Source: Streptomyces asoensis
GTDB taxonomy: Bacteria > Actinomycetota > Actinomycetes > Streptomycetales > Streptomycetaceae
Assembly (NCBI RefSeq): GCF_016860545.1
Contig: NZ_BNEB01000003.1
Coordinates: forward strand, 2,170,001-2,234,000
DNA length: 64,000 nt
Direction: 5' to 3'
The position numbers were made by a program, and so were the translations under genes. The notes beneath the pieces are model-generated. The model did no database searches. It saw only the letters and a program-made list of their open reading frames with translations, and was not told the DNA's origin. Position 1 is the first letter of the stretch, and every line of letters begins with the position of its first letter. Shown here piece after piece: positions 25,709 to 34,484 of this stretch.

Positions 25709-25732
25709 GAAAAAGTACATAAACGTATATTG
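25709..25732. promoter_or_regulatory. AT-rich promoter/operator island
   Basis: A 24-bp run of over 75% A+T in a DNA of about 72% GC, containing TACATAAACGTATA, a near-palindrome (TACAT...GTATA). It lies 18 bp upstream of the XRE-sigma-like start and 56 bp before the divergent DUF6350 gene, so it could control both. Confidence 0.45.
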
Positions 25733-25787
25733 AGCGACACAGCGGTGGTTCGCCTGTTACGACGGGAAAGCGCGTGTCGTTGGGAGC

Positions 25788-27644
25788 ATGACGGACGTGA
25801 CCCAGATGACCGCTCGCCGACTGTCGTTGTCGCCCCTGCTCGGCCGGATGCGTGACCGATCCTCCGGGCTGGCCGCCGGCCTCCTGGGCGGGGCGCTCGC
25901 GGCCGGGCTCGGGCTCGCCTCGTTCGCCGTGCTCGTGATGGTGCTGTGGATCAGCTCGCCGTATCCCGACAGCGGGCCCGGCGGCGCGCTGCACGTCGCC
26001 GCCGCGCTGTGGCTGCTGGCCCACGGCGCGGAACTCGTGCGGGTGGACACGCTGTCCGGCGTGCCCGCGCCCGTCGGCGTCACACCGCTCCTGCTGCTCG
26101 CCCTGCCGGTGTGGCTGGTGTGGCGTGCGGGGCGCGACGCGGCGGACGAGGACGGCGTCGGGGACGGGGGCGCGCTGTTCGTGAGTCCGCGCACGGCGTG
26201 GACGGGCGTCGTCCTCGGCTACCTCGCCGTCGGGTCGGGCGCCGCCTGGTACGCCGCGGGCGGCGCGCTGCGGCCCTCGTGGGGGTGGACGGCGGTCTGC
26301 GTACCGGCGGTCGCCGTGCTCGCCGCCGGGGCCGGGGTGTGGTCGGCCCACGGCGGGCCCCGTGAGTCCGTGGACGGCGTGTTGCCGGTGCTCCCGGTGC
26401 TCCCGCGCGGTGTGCGGCGGCTCTTCGCCGGTGCGGAGGGCCGGGAGCGGCTCGAAGCCGCGGGGCGGGCGGCGGGGGCCGGCGCGGTCGCGCTGTTCGG
26501 CGGCGGGGCGCTGCTGGTCGCGGTGTCCTCGGTGTGGCACCTGGGGGCGGCCCGGGAGGCGTTCCTTCAGCTGACGGAGGGGTGGTCGGGGCGGTTCGCG
26601 GTGCTGCTGCTGTGCGTGGCGCTGGTGCCGAACGCGGCGGTGTGGGGGGTGGCGTACGCCGTCGGGCCGGGGTTCGTGCTCGGCACGGGGCACGTGGTGG
26701 CGCCGCTCTCGGCCGACCCGGCGCCCCTGCTGCCGCCGTTTCCGCTGCTGGCGGCGGTGCCGGTGCCGGGGGCGGGGGGCGGGGCGCCGTGGGGCTGGGC
26801 GGCCGGGGTGGTGCCGGTGGTCGCGGGAGTGACGGTGGGTGTCTTCGTGGCCCGGGCGGCGGGGCCCGGCCGTGGTCCTGGTCCTGGCCCCAGTCCCCGC
26901 CTCGGGTCCGGACCTGGGCCCCGGGGCGCCGCCGTCCCGTCCGTGCGGGGTGCCTGGTCGGTGCGGAGGACCGTGGGGGTCGTGGTGTCGGCGGGGGTGG
27001 GGTGCGCGGTTCTGACGGGGGGTCTCGCGGGGCTGTCCGGCGGGCCGTTGGGGGTCTCCGCGCTGGCGCGGTTCGGGCCCGTGTGGTGGCAGGTGGCTGG
27101 TGCGGTGGCGTTGTGGACCGTGGGGGTCGGGGTGCCGGTGGCCGTGGTGGTGCGGGGGTGGCGGTGCCGGGAGCGAGGGGTTCGGGAGGCGGGGGCGAGG
27201 GTGCGGCGGGGTGGGGTGGGGGGCGTGGGGGGTGCGGGAGAGGCTGAGCTGTACGACTTCTCGCCGGTGGGGCCGGTGGGGCCGGTGGGGCCGGTGGAGG
27301 TGCGTGAGCAGTCTCGACCTGCGGTCGCTGGTGGGGTGTCGGCGCCGGATGGGCCTGCCGCGCCTGTGGTGTCCTCGGCGATTGTTCCGCCCGGCGTGGA
27401 TCCGGTGCCCGCCGTGCCCGCCGTGCCTGTTGCACCTGCGGTGCCTGCCTTGCCCGTGGTGCCCCCGGTGGATCCGGGGGCCTCCGATGAGCCCGGTGCC
27501 TCTGTCGAGTCCGTGGTTCCTGTTTCCCCGGAGGAGCCGGAAGAGGGGCCGGGGGGCCTGTGGCATGCGGACGCGGCTAGGGAGGTTCGGTGGGCTGCGT
27601 TGCGGGAGGCGGGGGAGGGTGAGGGGGGCTCGGTGGGGCGGTGA
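25788..27644 (+). CDS. DUF6350 family multi-pass membrane protein (PerM-like)
   Basis: 618 residues. About nine hydrophobic spans occupy residues 25-440, starting GLAAGLLGGALAAGLGLASFAVLVMVLWISS; the conserved SSPYPDSGPGGALHVAAALWLLAHG block identifies DUF6350, the family of mycobacterial PerM, which stabilises the divisome under stress. The C-terminal 180 residues are soluble, low complexity and repeat-rich (VGPVGPVGPV; PAVPAVPVAPAVPALPVVP). It sits between sucD and purN as in other streptomycetes. The cytoplasmic tail may vary in length through its 9-bp repeats near 27266-27297. Confidence 0.78.
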   Translation: MTDVTQMTARRLSLSPLLGRMRDRSSGLAAGLLGGALAAGLGLASFAVLVMVLWISSPYPDSGPGGALHVAAALWLLAHGAELVRVDTLSGVPAPVGVTPLLLLALPVWLVWRAGRDAADEDGVGDGGALFVSPRTAWTGVVLGYLAVGSGAAWYAAGGALRPSWGWTAVCVPAVAVLAAGAGVWSAHGGPRESVDGVLPVLPVLPRGVRRLFAGAEGRERLEAAGRAAGAGAVALFGGGALLVAVSSVWHLGAAREAFLQLTEGWSGRFAVLLLCVALVPNAAVWGVAYAVGPGFVLGTGHVVAPLSADPAPLLPPFPLLAAVPVPGAGGGAPWGWAAGVVPVVAGVTVGVFVARAAGPGRGPGPGPSPRLGSGPGPRGAAVPSVRGAWSVRRTVGVVVSAGVGCAVLTGGLAGLSGGPLGVSALARFGPVWWQVAGAVALWTVGVGVPVAVVVRGWRCRERGVREAGARVRRGGVGGVGGAGEAELYDFSPVGPVGPVGPVEVREQSRPAVAGGVSAPDGPAAPVVSSAIVPPGVDPVPAVPAVPVAPAVPALPVVPPVDPGASDEPGASVESVVPVSPEEPEEGPGGLWHADAAREVRWAALREAGEGEGGSVGR

Positions 27645-27680
27645 GCCCGGGAGGTTTCGCCCCCGCCGCCCCTTCCCTTC

Positions 27681-27775
27681 CCGTCCCCGGGGGCGCTGCC
27701 CCCGGACCCCCGGTTCGGCCCTGGCCGGGCCTCGTCCTCAATCGCCGGACAGGCTGGAAGAGCCCCGGCCGGGGT
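27681..27775. repeat. REP-like dispersed Streptomyces intergenic element
   Basis: CCGGGGGC (27687-27694) pairs with GCCCCCGG (27698-27705); downstream comes the motif CCTCAATCGCCGGACAGGCT. This combination recurs between Streptomyces genes in my experience. It lies between two convergent stops and may act as a terminator. Confidence 0.55.
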
Positions 27776-27805
27776 GGAAGAGCCCCCAGGCGCCCCCCGT
27801 CTGGG

Positions 27806-28552
27806 TCAGGTGTTGGCGCCCAGGATTGTTTTGAGTTCCTTCGGGAGCAGGTCGCTGCACGATTGTTTCGCCTCGTTGGTGAGGGCGTCGTTCGTGCAGG
27901 TGTAGTAGTCGCGGTAGACCAGCTGCGCGGTGAAGCTCGCGGCGACCAGGGCCAGGGCCAGGGACGCGGTGACCAGGCCGGTGACGGCCGCGGTGCGCTG
28001 CGGGCGGCCGGCGGGCTCCGCGGTCGGCGGGGCGTCCGGGGCCGGGGTGCGCGGCTTGGCGCGCAGGGCGCCGATGCCCCAGTTCAGGGCCAGCGCGCCG
28101 AGCAGCAGGGCCACGTAGGGCCAGCCGAAGAGCGCGAAGAAGAACGCCCACATGCCGCAGAGCAGGGCGTAGCGGGCCCGGCGCTGGGCGGGGTCCGTGG
28201 GGTCCCAGCGCTTGCCGGGGTCGGTGCCGGGGCCGCCGCCCTCGGGGTTGCCGCCGGGGCGCTCGCCGAAGCCGCCGGGGGAGCGGCCGGGCTGCCGGTC
28301 GCTCCACTGGCCGCCCCAGGGGGCCTGTCCGCCCTCGGGTCCGCCGTCGACCGGGTGCCGGGGCTGCCAGGGCCGGTCCGGGGTGCCCTCGGGCGGGGGT
28401 GCGAAGGGGTTGTCGTCCTCGGGGGGCGTGTTGTCGCCCGAGGGGGCGTCGGGGGGAGAGGCTGGGCGCTCTCGCAGCAGCACGGCGCCGCGCTCCCCTC
28501 CCTGTGGTGACTGCGGGGGGAGCGTGAGGAGTCGCAGACTGCGGTCCGGCAT
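27806..28552 (-). CDS. membrane protein with proline/glycine-rich cytoplasmic N-terminus
   Basis: 248 residues. Residues 1-125 are hydrophilic and low complexity (P, G, D and R rich; NPFAPPPEGTPDRPWQPRHP). Then come two closely spaced spans (LLCGMWAFFFALFGWPYVALLLGALALNWGIGAL) and a third (TAAVTGLVTASLALALVAASFTAQL), and a short exported tail with two cysteines (YYTCTNDALTNEAKQSCSDLLP) that could form a disulphide. Similar DUF4190-like small membrane proteins are common in Streptomyces. Function unknown. The ATG at 28552 has GGGGAAG 11 nt upstream. Confidence 0.7.
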   Translation of the reverse strand: MPDRSLRLLTLPPQSPQGGERGAVLLRERPASPPDAPSGDNTPPEDDNPFAPPPEGTPDRPWQPRHPVDGGPEGGQAPWGGQWSDRQPGRSPGGFGERPGGNPEGGGPGTDPGKRWDPTDPAQRRARYALLCGMWAFFFALFGWPYVALLLGALALNWGIGALRAKPRTPAPDAPPTAEPAGRPQRTAAVTGLVTASLALALVAASFTAQLVYRDYYTCTNDALTNEAKQSCSDLLPKELKTILGANT

Positions 28553-28785
28553 CAAGTGAGCGTCTTCCCCTACTGATCAGGACGGTGGGTCCGGGTGATC
28601 TTCGTGAGCTTGGCGTCGAGCCCGGGTCTGGCCGGTGTCGACCGGTATGGAGCTGGTACTTCCCTGCTGGGCCGTCACTTGGAGAACGCACCGCGTCGCC
28701 ACCGCGTTCCCGGCCCCTGTCGCCCCAGACGCTACCTTCCGGCCACGCCCCCGTCCCGTGGGGGCCGCCCGGTGTGCCGGTATCG

Positions 28786-28813
28786 TTGCTGACGGTCGGC
28801 CGCTTCGTAGACT
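28786..28813 (+). promoter_or_regulatory. purN: candidate purNH promoter
   Basis: TTGCTG (28786-28791), 16 nt, TAGACT (28808-28813). Start near 28820, leaving a leader of about 75 nt that contains the 14-bp palindrome. Confidence 0.5.
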
Positions 28814-28836
28814 TCCCCGTATCCCGGGGCGCGAAG

Positions 28837-28850
28837 CATTCGTACGAATG
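28837..28850. promoter_or_regulatory. perfect 14-bp palindrome in the purN leader
   Basis: CATTCGTACGAATG is self-complementary over all 14 bases and is immediately followed by TATAAA. Its position just after the predicted start suits a repressor operator for purine genes. The cognate regulator is unknown. Confidence 0.5.
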
Positions 28851-28894
28851 TATAAACCGGCCGGACAGACGCTCCCCCGAGAAAGGGCCCCACC

Positions 28895-29524
28895 GTGGCC
28901 GCCAAGCCCGTGGCCAAGCGCCTCGTCGTGCTGGTCTCCGGATCCGGTACGAATCTCCAGGCGCTCCTCGACGCCATCGCGACCGCCGGTGCCGGGGCCT
29001 ACGGCGCCGAGATCGTGGCCGTCGGAGCCGATCGTGAGGGCGTCGAGGGCCTCGCCCGTGCCGAGCGCGCGGGGATCCCCACGTTCGTGCGCAAGGTCAA
29101 GGACTACGGCAGCCGCGCGGAGTGGGACGCCGCCCTCGCCGAGGCCGTGGCCGGCCACGAGCCGGACCTCGTCGTCTCCGCCGGGTTCATGAAGATCGTG
29201 GGGAAGGAGTTCCTGGCGCGGTTCGGCGGACGGTTCGTCAACACGCACCCCGCCCTGCTGCCCAGCTTTCCCGGGGCCCACGGTGTGCGGGACGCGCTCG
29301 CGTACGGCGCCCGGGTCACCGGCTGCACCGTCCACTTCGTCGACGACGGCGTCGACACCGGCCCGATCATCGCCCAGGGCGTGGTCGAGGTCCGGGACGA
29401 GGACGACGAGAGCGCTCTGCACGAGCGCATCAAGGAAGTCGAGCGAAGGCTGCTCGTCGAGGTCGTGGGGCGGCTCGCCCGCAACGGCTATCGCATTGAG
29501 GGACGAAAGGTAGTTATCCAGTGA
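28895..29524 (+). CDS. purN: phosphoribosylglycinamide formyltransferase (GAR transformylase)
   Basis: 209 residues, usual length. N-terminal phosphate loop VLVSGSGTNLQALLDA. Catalytic Asn and His lie in FVNTHPALLPSFPGAHGV and the catalytic Asp in HFVDDGVDTGPIIAQ. It uses 10-formyl-tetrahydrofolate to formylate GAR in step three of purine synthesis. GTG start with GAAAGGG upstream. The stop overlaps the purH GTG (GTGA), so translation is coupled. Confidence 0.97.
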   Translation: MAAKPVAKRLVVLVSGSGTNLQALLDAIATAGAGAYGAEIVAVGADREGVEGLARAERAGIPTFVRKVKDYGSRAEWDAALAEAVAGHEPDLVVSAGFMKIVGKEFLARFGGRFVNTHPALLPSFPGAHGVRDALAYGARVTGCTVHFVDDGVDTGPIIAQGVVEVRDEDDESALHERIKEVERRLLVEVVGRLARNGYRIEGRKVVIQ

Positions 29525-31104
29525 CCGCCGACAGCACTGTCACGGCAGAGAGCGGCAAGCGGGGCATCCGTCGCGCGCTCGTCAGCGTCTACGACAAGAC
29601 CGGTCTGGAAGAGCTCGCGCGCGGGCTGCACGAGAACGGCGTCGAGCTCGTCTCCACCGGGTCGACCGCCTCCCGTATCGCCGCCGCCGGCGTCCCCGTC
29701 ACCAAGGTGGAGGAGCTCACCGGCTTCCCCGAGTGCCTGGACGGCCGGGTCAAGACCCTGCACCCCAAGGTCCACGCCGGCATCCTCGCCGACCTGCGCC
29801 TCGACAGCCACCGGCAGCAGCTGGACGAGCTGGGGGTCGCGCCGTTCGACCTCGTCGTCGTCAACCTCTACCCGTTCCGGGAGACGGTCGCCTCGGGGGC
29901 CTCCGAGGACGAGTGCGTCGAGCAGATCGACATCGGCGGCCCGTCCATGGTGCGCGCCGCCGCCAAGAACCACCCGTCGGTGGCCGTCGTCACCAGCCCG
30001 GCGCGGTACGGCGACGTCCTCGCGGCCGTACAGGGCGGCGGGTTCGACCTGGCCGCCCGCAAGCGGCTCGCCGCGGAGGCGTTCCAGCACACCGCCGCCT
30101 ACGACGTGGCCGTGGCCTCCTGGTTCGCGTCCAGCTACGCGCCCGTGGACGAGTCGCGGTTCCCCGACTTCCTGGGCGGCACCTGGGAGCGCAAGAGCAC
30201 CCTGCGCTACGGCGAGAACCCGCACCAGCCCGCCGCGCTCTACGTCGACGGCAGCGGTGGCGGTCTCGCCGAGGCCGAGCAGCTGCACGGCAAGGAGATG
30301 TCGTACAACAACTACACGGACACGGACGCCGCGCACCGTGCCGCGTACGACCACGCCGAGCCGGCCGTCGCGATCATCAAGCACGCCAACCCCTGCGGGA
30401 TCGCCGTCGGCGCGGACGTCGCCGAGGCGCACCGCAGGGCGCACGCCTGTGACCCGCTGTCGGCGTTCGGCGGCGTCATCGCCGTCAACCGGCCGGTCAG
30501 CAAGGAGATGGCGGAGCAGGTCGCGGAGATCTTCACCGAGGTCATCGTCGCGCCCGGTTATGAGGAGGGGGCCCTGGAGGCCCTCACCAAGAAGAAGAAC
30601 ATCCGGGTGCTCAGGGCGCCGCAGGGTCCCGGGGGCGCCGTCGAGCTCAAGCCCGTCGACGGTGGGGCGCTGCTCCAGGTCACCGACCGGCTCCAGGCCG
30701 AGGGCGACGACCCGGCCAACTGGACGCTGGCGACCGGCGAGGCGCTCGACGCGGCCGAGCTGGCCGAGCTTGCCTTCGCCTGGCGGGCCTGCCGGGCCGT
30801 CAAGTCCAACGCCATCCTGCTCGCCAAGGACGGCGCCTCGGTCGGCGTCGGCATGGGACAGGTCAACCGGGTCGACTCGGCGAAGCTGGCCGTCGAGCGG
30901 GCGGGCGAGGAGCGGGCGCGCGGCTCGTACGCCGCCTCCGACGCCTTCTTCCCCTTCCCGGACGGGCTGGAGGTGCTGGTCGAGGCCGGCGTCAAGGCCG
31001 TGGTGCAGCCCGGCGGTTCGGTCCGTGACGAGCTGGTCGTCGAGGCCGCGAAGAAGGCGGGCGTGACGATGTACTTCACGGGGACGCGTCACTTCTTCCA
31101 CTGA
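29521..31104 (+). CDS. purH: bifunctional AICAR transformylase / IMP cyclohydrolase
   Basis: 527 residues. The N-terminal MGS-like domain (residues 12-150; VYDKTGLEELARGLHENGVELVSTGST, GRVKTLHPKVHAGIL) is the IMP cyclohydrolase; the C-terminal domain (residues 155-527) is AICAR formyltransferase with LRYGENPHQPAALY and KHANPCGIAVG carrying the catalytic Lys-His pair. It performs the last two steps of IMP synthesis and consumes folate cofactor, made in part by FolD 1 kb downstream. Ends in GTRHFFH, as is typical. Confidence 0.98.
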   Translation: MTADSTVTAESGKRGIRRALVSVYDKTGLEELARGLHENGVELVSTGSTASRIAAAGVPVTKVEELTGFPECLDGRVKTLHPKVHAGILADLRLDSHRQQLDELGVAPFDLVVVNLYPFRETVASGASEDECVEQIDIGGPSMVRAAAKNHPSVAVVTSPARYGDVLAAVQGGGFDLAARKRLAAEAFQHTAAYDVAVASWFASSYAPVDESRFPDFLGGTWERKSTLRYGENPHQPAALYVDGSGGGLAEAEQLHGKEMSYNNYTDTDAAHRAAYDHAEPAVAIIKHANPCGIAVGADVAEAHRRAHACDPLSAFGGVIAVNRPVSKEMAEQVAEIFTEVIVAPGYEEGALEALTKKKNIRVLRAPQGPGGAVELKPVDGGALLQVTDRLQAEGDDPANWTLATGEALDAAELAELAFAWRACRAVKSNAILLAKDGASVGVGMGQVNRVDSAKLAVERAGEERARGSYAASDAFFPFPDGLEVLVEAGVKAVVQPGGSVRDELVVEAAKKAGVTMYFTGTRHFFH

Positions 31105-31124
31105 TCCGCGCCCAGCGGCCGACG

Positions 31125-31161
31125 CGGCCCCGGCCCCCCTGCGACAGGGGGGCCGGGGCCG
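31125..31161. terminator. terminator hairpin after purH
   Basis: A perfect 16-bp stem, 31125-31140 with 31146-31161, 5-nt loop GCGAC. Lies between convergent purH and the RDD gene. Confidence 0.82.
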
Positions 31162-31202
31162 TCGTCCGTTCATCCGCGTTCCTGCGCCGTACGGCGCGCG
31201 CG

Positions 31203-31817
31203 TCAGTGGGTGCGGATCACGATGGAGCTGCACACCTTGTCGGCGAACGTCTGCTTCTTGGCGTCCCACGCCGGCCACAGCCAGCCCAGGTAGCACGCCA
31301 GGCTGTCCAGGAAGTGGGCCAGGCGGCGGACGAACGCCATGCCGACGCCGAGCGGCTGCCCGTCGGACTCGCGCACCAGGCGGATGCCCAGCGCCTTCTT
31401 GCCGACCGTCTGGCCGGTGCGGCCCTCCTGGATCAGCTGCCAGATGGCGAGGCCTATCAGGGCGAGGGCGCCGACCAGCATCAGGGCCGGGGTGTCCTTG
31501 CCGATGATGACGAGGGCGTACGGGACCGCGAAGACCAGCATGTCGACGAGCGTCCCGAGGAAGCGCTGGCCCCAGTTCGCGTACGGCGGCTGGGCGCCGT
31601 AGCCGGGCTGCTGGGGGTAGCCGTAGCCCTGCTGGGGGTAGCCCGGCTGCTGCGGGTAACCCGGGTGCTGCGGCTGGCCGTACCCCTGCGGGGGAACGCC
31701 CTGCGGCGCCTGCTGGCCGTAACCGGGCTGGCCCTGCTGGGGGTAGCCGTATCCGGGCTGACCCTGCTGGGGGTGCTGCGGCTGACCGTAGGGGTCGTTG
31801 GGCGGGCCGAAACTCAT
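31203..31817 (-). CDS. RDD family membrane protein
   Basis: 204 residues; ATG 31817 has GGAGGAAA eight bases upstream. Residues 1-80 are Q/G/Y/P-rich with GYPQQPGYPQQ-type repeats. The RDD domain follows: NWGQRFLGTLVDMLVFAVPYALVI, a second span LMLVGALALIGLAIWQLI, then QEGRTGQTVGKKALGIRLVRESDGQPLG and a final hydrophobic region. RDD proteins are small membrane proteins, some acting as ion antiporters; the role here is unknown. It is divergent from folD. Confidence 0.85.
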   Translation of the reverse strand: MSFGPPNDPYGQPQHPQQGQPGYGYPQQGQPGYGQQAPQGVPPQGYGQPQHPGYPQQPGYPQQGYGYPQQPGYGAQPPYANWGQRFLGTLVDMLVFAVPYALVIIGKDTPALMLVGALALIGLAIWQLIQEGRTGQTVGKKALGIRLVRESDGQPLGVGMAFVRRLAHFLDSLACYLGWLWPAWDAKKQTFADKVCSSIVIRTH

Positions 31818-32110
31818 GGTGGATTTCCTCCGTTGCACAAAGCGGGGACGAGGCGGAGTGCGCGGAGGAACGTCTTCACATGAGCGGTTTGCCCCCCAAC
31901 ACCGACCGCATACTGCGGAATCCTATGCTTCTTGGCCGGGCATGGTCCTGTCCAGCCGCTTTCCGCAGGCTTTGTGCAAGTGCAACCTTGCCGATCTTGG
32001 CCGAAACCGCCGGCCGGGACCGCCGGGGAAAGTGGCCGGAAACGGGTCCGGCGCTGACCGGGTTCATCCGGATTGGAACCGGGGGGCCGTCATCCGGGAG
32101 GATGGGTCGC

Positions 32111-32965
32111 ATGACCGCCCAGATTCTCGATGGCAAGGCCACCGCAGCCGCGATCAAGTCCGATCTGACCGCCCGGGTGGCGGCGCTGAGGGAGAAGGGT
32201 GTGACGCCCGGACTCGGCACGATCCTCGTCGGCACCGATCCCGGCAGCCAGAAGTACGTCGCCGGCAAGCACCGTGACTGCGCCGAGGTCGGTATCGCCT
32301 CCATCCAGCGCGAGCTGCCCGCCACGGCGACGCAGGAGGAGATCGAGGCGGTCGTCCGCGAGCTGAACGACGACCCGGCCTGCACCGGGTACATCGTCCA
32401 GCTCCCGCTGCCCAGGGGCATCGACGAGAACCGGATCCTGGAGCTCATGGACCCGGCCAAGGACGCCGACGGCCTGCATCCGACGAACCTCGGACGGCTG
32501 GTCCTCAACGAGCCGGCCCCGCTGCCCTGCACCCCCAACGGCGTGCTCACGCTGCTGCGCGAGTACGGCGTCGAGACCAAGGGCGCCGAGGTCGTGGTCG
32601 TCGGGCGGGGCGTCACCATCGGCCGCTCGATGCCGCTGCTGCTGACGCGGCGCAGCGAGAACGCCACGGTGACCCAGTGCCACACCGGCACACGGGACCT
32701 CTCGGCGCATCTGAAGCGGGCCGACATCGTCGTCGCGGCGGCGGGCTCCGCCCATCTGATCAGGGCCGAGGACGTCAAGCCGGGCGCCGCCGTCCTGGAC
32801 GTGGGCGTCTCGCGCAGCGCTGAGGGGAAGATCGTGGGCGACGTCCACCCGGACGTGCGCGAGGTGGCGGGCTGGATCTCCCCGAACCCCGGCGGCGTCG
32901 GCCCGATGACCCGCGCCCAGCTGCTCGTCAACGTGGTGGAGGCGGCTGAGCGCAGTGTCGACTGA
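32111..32965 (+). CDS. folD: methylene-tetrahydrofolate dehydrogenase / cyclohydrolase
   Basis: 284 residues. Catalytic YVAGKHRDCAEVGI (Tyr and Lys of YxxxK), the folate loop VQLPLPRGIDENRILELMDPAKDADGLH, the NADP-binding segment VVVGRGVTIGRSMPLLL and C-terminal PNPGGVGPMTRAQLL are all intact. It interconverts 5,10-methylene- and 10-formyl-THF, the donor used by PurN and PurH upstream. GGGAGG lies nine bases before ATG 32111; the ATG at 32102 is too close to it. The 3' end overlaps the next gene by 11 bp. Confidence 0.97.
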   Translation: MTAQILDGKATAAAIKSDLTARVAALREKGVTPGLGTILVGTDPGSQKYVAGKHRDCAEVGIASIQRELPATATQEEIEAVVRELNDDPACTGYIVQLPLPRGIDENRILELMDPAKDADGLHPTNLGRLVLNEPAPLPCTPNGVLTLLREYGVETKGAEVVVVGRGVTIGRSMPLLLTRRSENATVTQCHTGTRDLSAHLKRADIVVAAAGSAHLIRAEDVKPGAAVLDVGVSRSAEGKIVGDVHPDVREVAGWISPNPGGVGPMTRAQLLVNVVEAAERSVD

Positions 32966-33650
32966 CAGCACCGCCGGCCGCACCGACGAGACCGTCGACC
33001 CCACGGGGACGGACGGCTCCGGCGCCACCACGCCACCCCCCGCGGACGGCAGCGAACGCACCGGTCGCACCCACCACGCCGACGACGACACGGCATCCGC
33101 CGCAGATGCCGGCGACCGAGTCGAACGTGACGGTCGCACCGGACCCGGCGGCGGTGCCGATGGTGCCGATGGTGCCGGGGACGGTTCCGGCGACGTCGAT
33201 GACGTCGACGACATCGAGGTGCGGGATCCGATCAGTGCGCCCGATGTGGACGGGGTGCCGCGTCGGGCGACGCGCCGTTTCCCGCTGTTCACCCGGGACA
33301 CCGCGCGTCCGGAGGGCGGCGGACGGGCCGCGCCCGGCGACGCGCTGGCCGCCCGGCAGTGGCCGATCATCCTCGTCCTGGGCATCGTGGCGCTCGGCCT
33401 GCTGGTGACCGCGCTCGACGTGTTCCGGATCGGCACGATCCTGATCGGTGTCGGACTGCTGGTCGGCGCGGTGCTGCGCTGGCTGCTGCCCGGCGTCGGC
33501 ATGCTCGCCGTCCGCTCCCGCTTCACGGACATCGTGACCTACACCGTGCTGGGCGCCGCGATCGTCCTGCTGGCGCTGATGGTGCAGCCCAACCCGTGGC
33601 TCCAGATCCCGTTCCTGAAGGACACCCTGCACTTCACCGTCAGCAGCTGA
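32955..33650 (+). CDS. DUF3017 membrane protein with acidic N-terminus
   Basis: 231 residues. Residues 1-130 are low complexity and rich in T, D, G and A. Three membrane spans follow: WPIILVLGIVALGLLVTAL, IGTILIGVGLLVGAVLRWLL and VTYTVLGAAIVLLALMVQP. The C-terminal part matches DUF3017, usually encoded directly after folD in actinobacteria. Its GTG start lies inside the folD 3' end, so it is probably cotranscribed. Function unknown. Confidence 0.85.
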   Translation: MSTDSTAGRTDETVDPTGTDGSGATTPPPADGSERTGRTHHADDDTASAADAGDRVERDGRTGPGGGADGADGAGDGSGDVDDVDDIEVRDPISAPDVDGVPRRATRRFPLFTRDTARPEGGGRAAPGDALAARQWPIILVLGIVALGLLVTALDVFRIGTILIGVGLLVGAVLRWLLPGVGMLAVRSRFTDIVTYTVLGAAIVLLALMVQPNPWLQIPFLKDTLHFTVSS

Positions 33651-33672
33651 GCCCACGCGGCACACGGCGGTA

Positions 33673-33712
33673 CGGCGGCCCGTCCTCATCCCCCGAGGAG
33701 GACGGGCCGCCG
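33673..33712 (+). terminator. terminator after folD-DUF3017
   Basis: A perfect 15-bp stem, 33673-33687 with 33698-33712, 10-nt loop, starting 22 bp after the stop. Confidence 0.82.
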
Positions 33713-33887
33713 ACGCGCTCCACGTTCCACCCTCGCGAACCGCCCCTTCAACAGCTGTCCTTCCGCTGTGGCACGGAAGTGACCGTTCCGCCACGGTGTG
33801 CGCGCCCCGCCACAGCCGTCCCCGCCGCGGGAACCGTCCGGCCGCCGTGCGTCGTCCCCCCAACGGACCGAGGGAAAGGTGGGCGCG

Positions 33888-34358
33888 ATGGGCGCGTGGC
33901 AGCCGCTGCCGGACGGGCTGCCGTCGGAGGTCCGGCACTTCGTCGAGCAGCTGCGGCAGCTCAAGGACGCCACGGGCCTCAGCCTGGCCGCGCTCGGTGC
34001 GCGCACCGCGTACAGCAAGTCCTCCTGGCAGCGCTATCTCAACGCCGTTCAGCCGCCGCCGCGGCACGCCGTCGCCGCGCTGTGCAGGGTGGCGGGGCTG
34101 TTCGGCGCGGAGGCCGAACGGCACTTCGTGCGCTGGGAACTGGCCGTGGAGGCCTGGCCCCGGCCGGCGCCGGTGAGTCCTGCCGAGGACTTCCGGGGCG
34201 AGGCGTACCGGGAGGATCCGACGGTTCCCTGGTGGGACCGTCAGGAGGCCGCCGCACCGGCCCCGCACCGGCCGGCCGGACGTCTCCTGCTCTGCGCGGT
34301 CGTGCTCCTGCTGGTCCTGCTGTGCACCGCGGTGGGAGGAGCGATCGTCTTCGGGTGA
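33888..34358 (+). CDS. small XRE-type HTH protein with C-terminal membrane anchor
   Basis: 156 residues. HTH at residues 13-70 (VRHFVEQLRQLKDATGLSLAALGARTAYSKSSWQRYLNA). A hydrophilic linker containing VPWWDRQEA precedes one C-terminal span (LLLCAVVLLLVLLCTAVGGAIVF). AAAGGTGG lies six bases before ATG 33888. The topology puts the HTH in the cytoplasm. It is a close paralogue of the next gene over its first 90 residues. Target unknown. Confidence 0.75.
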   Translation: MGAWQPLPDGLPSEVRHFVEQLRQLKDATGLSLAALGARTAYSKSSWQRYLNAVQPPPRHAVAALCRVAGLFGAEAERHFVRWELAVEAWPRPAPVSPAEDFRGEAYREDPTVPWWDRQEAAAPAPHRPAGRLLLCAVVLLLVLLCTAVGGAIVFG

Positions 34359-34484
34359 GGCGGGTGCGCCGGGCGGGTGCACGCCCGGCGTCCGGGGGAC
34401 GGATCACGGGGCACGGGTCCGGGCCCTCCCGGCACCGGACCGGCATGGCCGTGGGGGAATGGGCGGAGGGAGGGGAGGGGACCG

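Larger units (their letters stand above)
28553..28894. other. intergenic region upstream of purN
   Basis: 342 bp between divergent genes. Contains the purN promoter candidate (28786-28813) and the palindrome at 28837-28850. The left 230 bp show nothing recognisable. Confidence 0.5.
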
